Assembly (NCBI GenBank): GCA_902826025.1
Contig: CADEDH010000012.1
Span: forward strand, 1-64,000
Direction: 5' to 3'
DNA: 64,000 nucleotides
Origin: an uncultured Actinomycetes bacterium
GTDB taxonomy: Bacteria; Actinomycetota; Acidimicrobiia; Acidimicrobiales; SZUA-35
Shown: piece after piece, positions 25,272 through 33,206 of the stretch
How the letters are laid out: every line of letters starts with the position of its first letter
How positions within the stretch are numbered: position 1 is the stretch's first letter
The notes under the pieces: generated by a model
What the model saw: only the letters and a program-made list of their open reading frames with translations
Database searches by the model: none
What the model was told of the DNA's origin: nothing
Position numbers and translations under genes: made by a program

Positions 25272-26675
25272 TCAGGGGCCGGCGACGTCGGCCCCGGCCG
25301 GTGGTGACGGGTCGCCGAGCTCGTACCACTGGATCCGGCGCCCGGCCTCGCCGCTCAGCATCAGGCTGAGGGTGAGCGGCCGTCCCCGCCGGTCGACCAC
25401 CTCCACATCGGCCTCGGCCCGGTTCAGGGCCGTGACCTGACGTACTTCCAGCGCTCCGTGGGCGGCCAGGCGCTCGGCCGCCTGCTGCCGGCGGCGCTCC
25501 AACGGCTCGTCGAGGTCGACGTTGAAGGCGAACAGTTCGGCGGCCCGGGCCCCCTCCCATCGGTTGAGCAACGCCACCAGGGCCTCGGCCGCCCCGGCCA
25601 GTTCCGGCGGTACGGGCACCGGCCCCGGCCGATCGGGGATGACCCCGGCCCCGGCCAGCAGGTCGAGGGCGTCGAGCGTGAGATGACGGGCCGGGGCGTA
25701 GCGCAGGTTGGCCAGCGCCACCGCCGCCACCCCCCGATCGGGCAGCCAGCGCATGTTCGACCCGTAGCCGGGCAGACCGCCGCTGTGCTGCACCATGAAC
25801 CCGAGGCGGGAATCGACGGCCACGTTCAGCCCGTAGCCGTAGCCGCCGGCCAGCACCCGGGTGGCGCCGACATCGTCGGTGGTGATCTGGGGCGGCCAGG
25901 CCGTGACCACCTGCTGCATCTCCCGCCGGGAAGCCCGGGACAGAACCGGATCGTCGGGGTCGTTCCGGGCGGGAAAGGCGTCGGCCAGCCACCCGGCCCA
26001 GCGAGCGATGTCGGCCGCCGTGCTCCACAGGCCCCCCATGGCAGCGAACCCACCGTCGGCCAGAACCGGCTCGGCCACCAGCTGCCCGTCGACCACCCAG
26101 CACGCCGGCGCCACCCCACCGAGACCGCCCGACGGCGGTGGGGCCACCCACCCGGTGCCGGTGAGCCCCAGCGGTTCGAGCAGCTCGGCGGTGATGTGCT
26201 CCTGGAAGGGGCGCCCGGTGACGGCCGTGATCACCCGGCCCAACATGGCGTAGCCGTAGTTGGAGTAGACGAAGGCGGTACCGGGGGTGGTGGCGAAGGT
26301 GGCGCCGGAGCGGAACAGGGCGTCCATGAGGGCGTCGTCGGCGTCGAGCAGGCGGTCGGCCCAGGGGTCGTCGCTGGCCAGACCGCCGGCCATCGACGCC
26401 AACCGGCGCACGGTGACAGCCGGGCTGTCGGCCGTCGGCCCGGTGAGGCCGGCCAGCTCGGGCACATGGTCGGCCACGGGGTCGTCGAAGCCGAGCCGGC
26501 CCCGGTCCCGCAGCTGGAGCAGAGCGGCCGCCGTGAACGACTTGGTCATGGAGGCGACGCGGTAGACGGTGTCGGGGCCGGGGGCCGGATGGTGGGCGGC
26601 CACCGTGCCGCCGAGCGACGGGTGGGTGACACCGGAGACGTGCACGAGGCCACCACCGGCAGCGATGGCCAACAC
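25272..26675 (-). CDS. Serine beta-lactamase-fold hydrolase (class C/esterase-like); coding extends upstream of the GTG
   Basis: This is 467 residues from the first conventional start, a GTG at 26675. The active site SMTK follows YRVA, the YSNYGYAML motif supplies the Tyr and HSGGLPGYGSN the third motif. Members are esterases, D-aminopeptidases or beta-lactamase relatives. The family's first helix (LDDLAEAFRARHDAPST) lies in frame upstream of that GTG, but the frame has no ATG, GTG or TTG back to a TAG at 26790-26792, which is the stop of the preceding MFS gene. The true start is thus non-standard, or this is a split fusion. Confidence 0.8.
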   Translation of the reverse strand: MLAIAAGGGLVHVSGVTHPSLGGTVAAHHPAPGPDTVYRVASMTKSFTAAALLQLRDRGRLGFDDPVADHVPELAGLTGPTADSPAVTVRRLASMAGGLASDDPWADRLLDADDALMDALFRSGATFATTPGTAFVYSNYGYAMLGRVITAVTGRPFQEHITAELLEPLGLTGTGWVAPPPSGGLGGVAPACWVVDGQLVAEPVLADGGFAAMGGLWSTAADIARWAGWLADAFPARNDPDDPVLSRASRREMQQVVTAWPPQITTDDVGATRVLAGGYGYGLNVAVDSRLGFMVQHSGGLPGYGSNMRWLPDRGVAAVALANLRYAPARHLTLDALDLLAGAGVIPDRPGPVPVPPELAGAAEALVALLNRWEGARAAELFAFNVDLDEPLERRRQQAAERLAAHGALEVRQVTALNRAEADVEVVDRRGRPLTLSLMLSGEAGRRIQWYELGDPSPPAGADVAGP

Positions 26676-26789
26676 GGTGGACGGGGCGTCGTGGCGGGCC
26701 CGGAACGCCTCGGCCAGATCGTCGAGGGTGGCTGTCAGCTCGGCCGGCAGGGCGGCCTGGGGGTGGGAGCGGGCGTCGATCGGTGGAGA

Positions 26790-28052
26790 CTACAACCTGC
26801 GCACGGCCGGGGTGCTGGCGATTCCGGTGGAGATGAGCGCCACCCCGCACCCCACCACCACCAGCCCGTCGTGGGCCGGCAGGGCCTTGGTGAGGAACAG
26901 CAGGCCGAGCGATGCCACCGGCAGCGTGCCCCGGCTGAACAGGTGGACCACGCTCATCACGCGGCCCATCATCTCCTGGCTCGTCGCCTCCTGGGTGAGC
27001 TGGCGCAGCAGGGTGGCCATGAAGCCCATCGGCACCCCCCAGAACAGCACGTTGCCCAGGGTCAGCCAGTAGCTCTTGGACAGACCGCTGATCACCATCA
27101 GGGGCACCACCGAGAACAACCCCACGATGGCCAGGCGGCCCCGGCCCCCGAGACCCGGCTTCGACGCCAGCCAGAAGGTGGTGATCACCATGCCGGGGAT
27201 GATCCCGGCCACCAGGGCCGAGGCGGCGAAGGCGCCCTTGCCCAGCTCGTCCCGGGCCACCTCGGGCAACAGGATGGCGGTGGACGCGCTCACCAGCCCG
27301 ATCACGAAGTTGGCGATGGCCAGGCTCCGTAGCGGCTGGTGGCGCAGGGTGTAGGACAGCCCGTCGCTGATCGAGCGGCGCAGCGTGGGCCGGGCGGCGC
27401 CCGGGCCGGGAGCGGCGGAGTCGGCCGCCCGGAACCGGATGGGCAGCATGAACAGGCCGCTGGCGGCCTGGAGAGCGGCCAGGATCAGGAACGTGGCCGC
27501 CGCCCCGGTGAGCTGGATCAGGGCCCCGGTCACCAGCGAGCCCACGAAGAACGACGACTGCAACGACAGGTTCTGCAGGGCGATCCCGGTGAGGTGGAGC
27601 CGGGGCGGGACGAGCTGGGGCACCATCGCCGTCTGCACCGGCTGCACGATCGACACGGTTATGCCCAGGGCGAAGGCGGTGACCAGGGCGGCCATCAGGG
27701 TCAGGCGGTCGACGGCGGCCAGGGCGGCGGCGACCATCAGCACGGCGGTGGCGAAAGCCGACGCCGCCAGCACCATGCGGCGCCGGTCGAACCGGTCGGC
27801 GTAGGCCCCGGCGGGCAGGCTGAACAGCAGGTTGGGCAGGCCGAGGGCGATGCCCCCGGCCAGAGCGGCGTCGGCGGCGGAGTCGGTGGCCTCCAGCACC
27901 ACCCAGACCCAGGCGAAGCGGGCCCCGCCGAAGATGATCGACGACAGGAACGACGACAGCCAGAACGCCCGGTACGACGGGTCGGCCATCACCTCGGCGA
28001 TCGGGTGGCGGGTTCTGACGACGGCGGCCGGGGGGTTGCCGCCGTCCGTCAT
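26790..28052 (-). CDS. MFS transporter, EntS/MFS_3-like
   Basis: This 420-residue protein opens with ADPSYRAFWLSSFLSSIIFG, the EntS-type first helix, and carries motif A as AGAYADRFDRRRMVLAASAF. Twelve helices are predicted. Such carriers export siderophores or other small molecules. The ATG overlaps the stop of the upstream LLM gene (ATGA). Its TAG stop is followed in the same frame by the serine-hydrolase sequence, an unusual arrangement. Confidence 0.87.
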   Translation of the reverse strand: MTDGGNPPAAVVRTRHPIAEVMADPSYRAFWLSSFLSSIIFGGARFAWVWVVLEATDSAADAALAGGIALGLPNLLFSLPAGAYADRFDRRRMVLAASAFATAVLMVAAALAAVDRLTLMAALVTAFALGITVSIVQPVQTAMVPQLVPPRLHLTGIALQNLSLQSSFFVGSLVTGALIQLTGAAATFLILAALQAASGLFMLPIRFRAADSAAPGPGAARPTLRRSISDGLSYTLRHQPLRSLAIANFVIGLVSASTAILLPEVARDELGKGAFAASALVAGIIPGMVITTFWLASKPGLGGRGRLAIVGLFSVVPLMVISGLSKSYWLTLGNVLFWGVPMGFMATLLRQLTQEATSQEMMGRVMSVVHLFSRGTLPVASLGLLFLTKALPAHDGLVVVGCGVALISTGIASTPAVRRL

Positions 28053-28912
28053 GCCAACTCGGCGATGGCGGGGGCGTAGCGGTCGAGGAACGGGACGGCC
28101 TTGTCCTCCCGGTGCAGGGCAGGGTGTCCGGTACCGAGCACCACCCGAACCGCCCCGGCCTCCTTGTACGCCACGAGCTTCTCCATCGGGGGCTGGCCGG
28201 TGACGAAGACCGTGATGGGCAGGGTGGCGGGGTCACGCCCGGCATCGGCGCACTGCTGGCGGAACGTCTGCAAGCCGGCCACGGGGTCGTCGAAGAAGGA
28301 GTCGACCGGGCCCCACTCGTCGGCGTACTCGATCACGTGGCGCAGGCCAACGGCCCCCCAGTTGCCCAGCATCACCGGCGGGTGGGGGGTCTGGACCGGC
28401 TTGGGGTAGCTGAGGATGGGGTCGAAGTTCACGTGGGTGCCGTGGTACTCCGCCTCGTCTTCGGTCCACAGGGCCTTGAGGGCGGCCACTCGTTCCCGCA
28501 TGGCGCCGTAGCGGTGGGTGAAGCGGAGGTCGGGCTGGTGGTTGCGCAGCTCCTCCACGTTCCAGCCGCAGCCGACGCCGAGGATCAGGCGGCCGTTGCT
28601 CAGCCGGTCGAGGGTGGCGGTCTCCTTGGCCGTGGCGATCAGGTCGCGCTCCAGGATGAGGCACACGCCGGTACCGAGCTTGAGCGTGGGGGCAACGGCC
28701 CCGGCGGCCATGAGCGACACGAACGGGTCGGCCATCCGGGTGTAGGCCTCGGGCAGATCACCCCCGCCGGGGTACGGGGTCTCCTGGCGCACCGGGATGT
28801 GGCTGTGCTCCCCAACCCACAGCGACTCGTAGCCCCGGGCCTCGAGTTCTCGGGCCAACCGGTCGATGGCGATCGACCGGTCGGTGTTCATGGTGAAGAA
28901 GCCGACGTCCAT
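28049..28912 (-). CDS. LLM-class F420-dependent oxidoreductase
   Basis: This 287-residue luciferase-like TIM barrel matches the probable F420-dependent group: MDVGFFTMNTDRS, YESLWVGEHSHIP, LKLGTGVCLILERD, LILGVGCGWNVEEL and PVMLGNWGAVGL. The cofactor is probably F420H2, judged from family resemblance only. It overlaps the MFS gene downstream by 4 bp, so the two are translated together; the enzyme may modify the compound the MFS exports. Confidence 0.9.
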   Translation of the reverse strand: MDVGFFTMNTDRSIAIDRLARELEARGYESLWVGEHSHIPVRQETPYPGGGDLPEAYTRMADPFVSLMAAGAVAPTLKLGTGVCLILERDLIATAKETATLDRLSNGRLILGVGCGWNVEELRNHQPDLRFTHRYGAMRERVAALKALWTEDEAEYHGTHVNFDPILSYPKPVQTPHPPVMLGNWGAVGLRHVIEYADEWGPVDSFFDDPVAGLQTFRQQCADAGRDPATLPITVFVTGQPPMEKLVAYKEAGAVRVVLGTGHPALHREDKAVPFLDRYAPAIAELA

Positions 28913-28973
28913 CGGGTCATCCTGGCACGCCGGCCCCGGTCGGTCCCAGGTGACGGCTCCGGCGACCGAGGGT

Positions 28974-29708
28974 TCACACGGTCACGCCCCCGTCGACCGG
29001 GACGTGGGCCCCGGTCATGTACGACGCCTCGTCGCTCGCCAGGAACAGGGCCACCCGGGCGATCTCCATCGGCTCGCCCATGCGTCGCAGCGGGGTGCCC
29101 TTGAGCATGCCGGCCGTCATCTCCGGCGTGTTGGACCCGAGCATCGGCGTGTCGACCAGGCCGGGGTGGATCGAGTTGACCCGGATGTTGTGGCGGGCCA
29201 GCTCCAGGGCGGCGCAGGCCGTCATCCCGGTGACGGCGTACTTGGTGGCGGCGTAGCCGATCAGGTACTTGGTGGCCCGCAGGCCGGCGCCGGAGGAGAT
29301 GTTGACGATCGAGCCGCCGCCGGCCGCCGTCATCGGGGCGATCACGGCCTTGGTGCCGAGGAACACGCCCACCTGGTTCACGGCCACCAGGCGCTCGAAA
29401 TCCTCCAGGGAGTGCTGGGCTATGGGCGCGCCGTGGGCGATGCCGGCGTTGTTGACCAGGACCGTGGGCGGCCCGAACCGCTCGGTGGCGAAGGCCACGG
29501 CGGCGTCCCACTCCTCCTCCTGCGACACGTCGTGGCGGAAGAAGGCCGCGCTGTCGCCCAGCTCGTCGGCCAGGGCCTGGCCCAGATCCGCCCGCACGTC
29601 CGACACCACCACCTTGGCCCCCTCGGCGGCGAACAGCCGCACCTCGGCCTCGCCCTGACCCCGGGCCCCGCCGGTCACGATCGCCACCTTGCCGTCCAAC
29701 CGTCCCAT
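28974..29708 (-). CDS. Short-chain dehydrogenase, hydroxysteroid/FabG-like
   Basis: This 244-residue classical SDR has TGGARGQGEAE as the cofactor loop, NNAGI after strand 4, catalytic Ser in NISSGAG and Tyr/Lys in GYAATKYAV. The sequence resembles 3-alpha/20-beta-hydroxysteroid dehydrogenases of Actinobacteria. A GAGGAG site precedes the ATG by 7 nt. It lies 61 bp upstream of the LLM oxidoreductase on the same strand and probably starts a three-gene unit (SDR, LLM, MFS). Confidence 0.9.
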   Translation of the reverse strand: MGRLDGKVAIVTGGARGQGEAEVRLFAAEGAKVVVSDVRADLGQALADELGDSAAFFRHDVSQEEEWDAAVAFATERFGPPTVLVNNAGIAHGAPIAQHSLEDFERLVAVNQVGVFLGTKAVIAPMTAAGGGSIVNISSGAGLRATKYLIGYAATKYAVTGMTACAALELARHNIRVNSIHPGLVDTPMLGSNTPEMTAGMLKGTPLRRMGEPMEIARVALFLASDEASYMTGAHVPVDGGVTV

Positions 29709-29795
29709 CGTGTGCTCCTCGTCGTCGTCGGGCGCTGCTCTCGGCCGTGAGGCTAGGGCAGGGCGCCGGCCGGCTCCCAACGCGATCGGGCGGCC

Positions 29796-29831
29796 TTGAC
29801 AAGCCCCCACGATAGTTCTAGTTGTACTAGA
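29796..29831 (+). promoter_or_regulatory. Promoter with GntR-type operator before a leaderless regulator gene
   Basis: TTGACA (29796-29801) is followed 17 nt later by TAGTTG as possible -10. The 15-bp dyad TCTAGT-TGT-ACTAGA (29817-29831) covers the -10 and ends 3 nt before the ATG at 29835. Autorepression by the encoded GntR protein is likely, and the transcript would be leaderless. Confidence 0.6.
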
Positions 29832-29834
29832 GCA

Positions 29835-30182
29835 ATGCTCATTCAGATCGACACGACGAACCCCGAGCCGATCTACCGGCAGATCGCGGCCCAGATCCGG
29901 CGGGCGGTGGCGACGGGCGAGGTGGGACCGGGCGACAAGCTGCCGGCGGCCCGGGACCTGGCCGCCAGCCTGGAGGTCAACATGCACACCGTGCGCCAGG
30001 CCTACACCGAGCTCCAACGGGACGGCCTGGTGGACGTGCGCCGGGGCCGGGGCGTCACCGTGCTGGCCACCGCCCCGGGACGGGCCGGGGCCCACACCCT
30101 GGCGCTGGCCCTGGTGGCCGAGGCCCGCCGCCACGGCCTCACCAACACCGAGATCCTGCACCTGGTGGAGGGACACCTGTGA
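29835..30182 (+). CDS. GntR-family regulator, short YtrA-type
   Basis: This is a 115-residue protein. The winged helix has PIYRQIAAQIRRAVATGEV, GDKLPAARDLAASLEVNMHT and the DGLVDVRRGRGVTV wing. Only about 40 residues follow it, as in the YtrA subfamily, which controls transporter or membrane-protein operons and usually its own gene. A TTG at 29796 in the same frame belongs to the -35 box and is not the start. It overlaps the following membrane-protein gene by 4 bp (GTGA). Confidence 0.92.
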   Translation: MLIQIDTTNPEPIYRQIAAQIRRAVATGEVGPGDKLPAARDLAASLEVNMHTVRQAYTELQRDGLVDVRRGRGVTVLATAPGRAGAHTLALALVAEARRHGLTNTEILHLVEGHL

Positions 30183-31207
30183 ACCCTGACGCTGTGAAAC
30201 CCGACCCGGGCCCCGGGCCCGATCCGGCGGCCGGCTGGCACCTGTCGGCCGGCCGGGGCCTGGCCGTGGTGCTGTTCCCCGCCCTGGCGCTGGTGGCCGT
30301 CGGCCCGCTACCGCTGCTGGTCTGGGCCGACCGCTTGCCCGATCCCCTGGCGTCGCACTGGAGCGGGTCGGGCGGCCCCGACGGCTCGATGAGCGTCCGG
30401 GCGCTGCTGATCATGACCGTGGCGGTGATCGCCGTGGCCGTGGCCAGTACCGGATGGGTGGCCCTCAGCCGGCGCCGACGGGACCCGTTCGTCTACCCCT
30501 TCGTGGTGTTCCTGGTGCTGGTGGTGGCGGGCATCATCTGCGCCGCCGCCGCCTCCATGGTGGCCGTCAACCTCGACAACGCCAGCTGGCACGACGCCGG
30601 CCCCCTGCCGGGGTGGCACCTGCTCCTGGTGGTGGCCGGGCCGCTGGCCCTGGCCGCCGCCGGGGCCCGGGCCCTTCCTCCGATGCCGCCTGATCCGCAC
30701 CCCGCCGGGCCGGCGTCCCGGCCGCTGGCCCCCGGCGAGCGGGCGGTGTGGGTGGGGTCGCTGACCAACCGGTGGTTGTTGGTGCCGTCGGCCGGGCTGT
30801 GCGTGCTGGGCCTGGTGTGGCTGGTGGTGGGCCCCGGGCGGTGGATCGGTCTCACCTTCCTACCTGTGGGCCTGGCCACCTCCGTGCTGGCCACCGTGCG
30901 AGTGACGGTTGATCACCGGGGTCTGCAGGTGGCCTACGGCCCTCTCCACTGGCCCCGTACCCGGATCGGGGCCGACCAGATCGAGTCGGCCGACGTGATC
31001 GACGTCCATCCCACCCAGTGGGGCGGGTGGGGCTACCGGGGGTCGATCCGGCTGATGAAGCGGGCGGCCGTGGTGCTGCGCCGGGGGCCGGGCCTCCATC
31101 TACGGTTGCGCGACGGTTCCGAGTTCGCCGTCACCGTCGACCATCCCGAGCCCGGGGCCGACCTCCTCAACCGGATCCTGGCTGCCACCGGGCCGGCGCG
31201 CCCTTAG
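30179..31207 (+). CDS. DUF1648-domain multi-span membrane protein
   Basis: This 342-residue protein has about six helices. The DUF1648 signature LPDPLASHWSGSGGPDGSMS sits between helices 1 and 2. The C-terminal 110 residues form a cytoplasmic PH-like beta domain (VTVDHRGLQVAYGPLHWPRT). Coupling to a YtrA-type GntR gene is a common pairing in Firmicutes and Actinobacteria. It is likely involved in envelope stress, but no biochemical role can be stated. Confidence 0.82.
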   Translation: MNPDAVKPDPGPGPDPAAGWHLSAGRGLAVVLFPALALVAVGPLPLLVWADRLPDPLASHWSGSGGPDGSMSVRALLIMTVAVIAVAVASTGWVALSRRRRDPFVYPFVVFLVLVVAGIICAAAASMVAVNLDNASWHDAGPLPGWHLLLVVAGPLALAAAGARALPPMPPDPHPAGPASRPLAPGERAVWVGSLTNRWLLVPSAGLCVLGLVWLVVGPGRWIGLTFLPVGLATSVLATVRVTVDHRGLQVAYGPLHWPRTRIGADQIESADVIDVHPTQWGGWGYRGSIRLMKRAAVVLRRGPGLHLRLRDGSEFAVTVDHPEPGADLLNRILAATGPARP

Positions 31208-31264
31208 AGCGTCCTTTCGGGACCTCGAGTGTCGCCTACGGTGAAACGTCTACAGTCGACCGGC

Positions 31265-32185
31265 GTGCCGTACCAGGAGCCCGACTACCTGCCGTGGGAC
31301 GGTCGGCGAGTGCCGATCACGTTCGTGGGCGGCTACCTGGGGGCCGGCAAGACCACCGCCATCAACGCCGTGCTGGCCCAGGCCGATCGGCCGGTGGCTG
31401 TGATCGTGAACGATGTCGGAGCGGTCAACATCGACGCCGCCCTCATCCGCCGCCGCCACGGCGACACCATCGAGCTGACCAACGGCTGCATCTGCTGCTC
31501 CTCGATCGAGGAGATGGGGGCGGCCTTCGATTTGCTCCGGTCCCGCCCCACCCCGCCCGATCACGTGCTGGTGGAGCTGAGCGGCGTGGCCGAACCAGAT
31601 CGCATGCTGCCCTGGGGGGCCAGCGCCGGCTTCGCCCTCGACGGACTGGTGGCGGTGGTCGGCGCCGACCAGCTCACCAGTGAGGACCTGCCAGCCTGGA
31701 TCCAGGTCCACCTGCGCAACCAGGTGGCCGCCGCCGACCTTCTGATCCTGACCCGGACCGACCTGGTCGACCCGGCGCGGGCCGACCGGGCCCGGGGCGA
31801 GCTGGGCCGGTTGGCGCCCGGGACACCGGTCTACCCGGCCGGTCCCGACCGGTTGGGCACCGGCGCGCTCGGCCGGTTCCTGGCCCTCGGGGGACGGGCT
31901 CCCCACGGCGAGCCGGCGCCGGCCCAGCCCAGCCTGTTCGACGCCCACCAGACCCGCCTGGTGCCGATGCCGGCCGGGCTCAGCCGGGCCGGGCTGGACG
32001 CCTGGCTGGAGGCCGAGATGGCCGGCGCCACCGGCACCGTGGTGAGGGCCAAGGGCGTAGCCCTCACCGTCGACGTCGGCCCGGTGCTGATCCAGGTGGT
32101 CGGCCGGCGCCGGGAGCTCAGCCCCCTCCCCGGGCCCGAACGGCAGCCAGCCACCGATCTGGTGCTGATCACCCTGCCTCAGTGA
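31265..32185 (+). CDS. CobW/COG0523-family GTPase (metal chaperone type)
   Basis: This 306-residue protein has Walker A FVGGYLGAGKTTAINAVLAQ, the metal-binding GCICCS motif, the ELSGVAEPD strand and TRTDLVD as the guanine-specificity motif. COG0523 GTPases insert Zn, Co or other metals into target proteins. GTG 31265 was chosen over GTGs at 31229 and 31241 because TACAGT (31251-31256) ends 8 nt before it, a leaderless geometry. The C-terminal CobW_C domain is short. No zinc-uptake genes are adjacent. Confidence 0.88.
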   Translation: MPYQEPDYLPWDGRRVPITFVGGYLGAGKTTAINAVLAQADRPVAVIVNDVGAVNIDAALIRRRHGDTIELTNGCICCSSIEEMGAAFDLLRSRPTPPDHVLVELSGVAEPDRMLPWGASAGFALDGLVAVVGADQLTSEDLPAWIQVHLRNQVAAADLLILTRTDLVDPARADRARGELGRLAPGTPVYPAGPDRLGTGALGRFLALGGRAPHGEPAPAQPSLFDAHQTRLVPMPAGLSRAGLDAWLEAEMAGATGTVVRAKGVALTVDVGPVLIQVVGRRRELSPLPGPERQPATDLVLITLPQ

Positions 32186-32278
32186 CGCCATGGTCCGACC
32201 GCCTTTGCCGGCGGCAGCGCAGCCGGTTTAGCGTCAGGCCCACTCACCGACCAAGCAGAGCACGAGGGGGTTCGACCG

Positions 32279-33187
32279 ATGGAGACCATGGCCGAGGGAC
32301 TGGATTTCCCCGAGGGACCGATCGCCATGCCCGACGGCAGCGTGATCCTGGTGGAAATCGCCCGGGGCACGGTGAGCCGGGTGGGCACCGACGGCTCGAT
32401 CACGGTGGTGGCCGACACCGGCGGGGGCCCCAACGGCATCGCCTTCGGCCCCGACGGCCGGATCTACGTGTGCAACAACGGGGGATTCGACACCCGCAAG
32501 GGCCCCGACGGCCGCACCCAGATCCTGGAGACCAACGACAGCTACGTCGGCGGCTCGATCCAGGCCGTCGACCCTGAGACGGGCACGGTGGAGACGCTGT
32601 ACACCGAGGCCAACGGGCACAAGCTGTCGGCCCCCAACGACATCGTGTTCGACGCCACCGGCGGGTTCTGGTTCACCGACCACGGCAAGCAGTGGGACCG
32701 CCAGCGAGACCACGGTGGCATCTACTACGCCAAGCCCGACGGCTCGTTCATCGAGGAGGCCATCTACCCGGTGGAGGCCCCCAACGGGATCGGCCTGTCG
32801 CCCGACGACAGCCGCCTCTACGTGGCCGAGACCCACACCGGCCGGGTGCGGGTGTTCGACATCGAGTCGCCGGGCCAGCTGGTTCGGCCCTACGGGCGGC
32901 GCACCCGGGGCCGGTTGCTGGTGGGCCTGGAGGGCGAGCAGCTGCTCGACTCGCTGGCCGTGGATTCCGAGGACCATGTGTGCGTGGCCACCATCCGCAA
33001 CGGCGGCGTCACCGATATCGCGCCGGACGGCACCACCACCCACGTGCCCTCGGGCGACGGGCTCACCACCAATGTGTGCTTCGGCGGGCCCGACATGCGC
33101 ACGGCCTACGTGACCTGTTCCAAGACCGGCACGCTCAAGACCACCACCTGGCCCCGCCCCGGCCACCGCCTCCACTTCCAGCCCTGA
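32279..33187 (+). CDS. SMP-30/gluconolactonase/strictosidine-synthase-like beta-propeller
   Basis: This is a 302-residue six-bladed propeller. Repeated blades include GLDFPEGPIAMPDGSVILVE, APNDIVFDATGGFWFTDHGK and PNGIGLSPDDSRLYVAETHT. Glu, Asn and Asp residues in these motifs bind a divalent metal in the lactonase family. It would hydrolyse a sugar or other lactone. No signal peptide is seen. GAGGGGG lies 9 nt before the ATG. It is convergent with a GH32 gene behind a strong hairpin, so a sugar-use role is possible. Confidence 0.88.
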   Translation: METMAEGLDFPEGPIAMPDGSVILVEIARGTVSRVGTDGSITVVADTGGGPNGIAFGPDGRIYVCNNGGFDTRKGPDGRTQILETNDSYVGGSIQAVDPETGTVETLYTEANGHKLSAPNDIVFDATGGFWFTDHGKQWDRQRDHGGIYYAKPDGSFIEEAIYPVEAPNGIGLSPDDSRLYVAETHTGRVRVFDIESPGQLVRPYGRRTRGRLLVGLEGEQLLDSLAVDSEDHVCVATIRNGGVTDIAPDGTTTHVPSGDGLTTNVCFGGPDMRTAYVTCSKTGTLKTTTWPRPGHRLHFQP

Positions 33188-33206
33188 CCGTCACGCTCCC
33201 CCGAAA

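Noticed and set aside
23521-28245. A 1574-codon open frame on the minus strand
   Set aside because: It runs antisense or out of frame across three MFS/hydrolase genes, is Arg/Pro/Gly-rich low complexity and has no domain; it is a by-product of high GC.
29796-29834. TTG start for the GntR gene
   Set aside because: The TTG is the first base triplet of the TTGACA -35 box; the ATG at 29835 gives the normal N-terminus.
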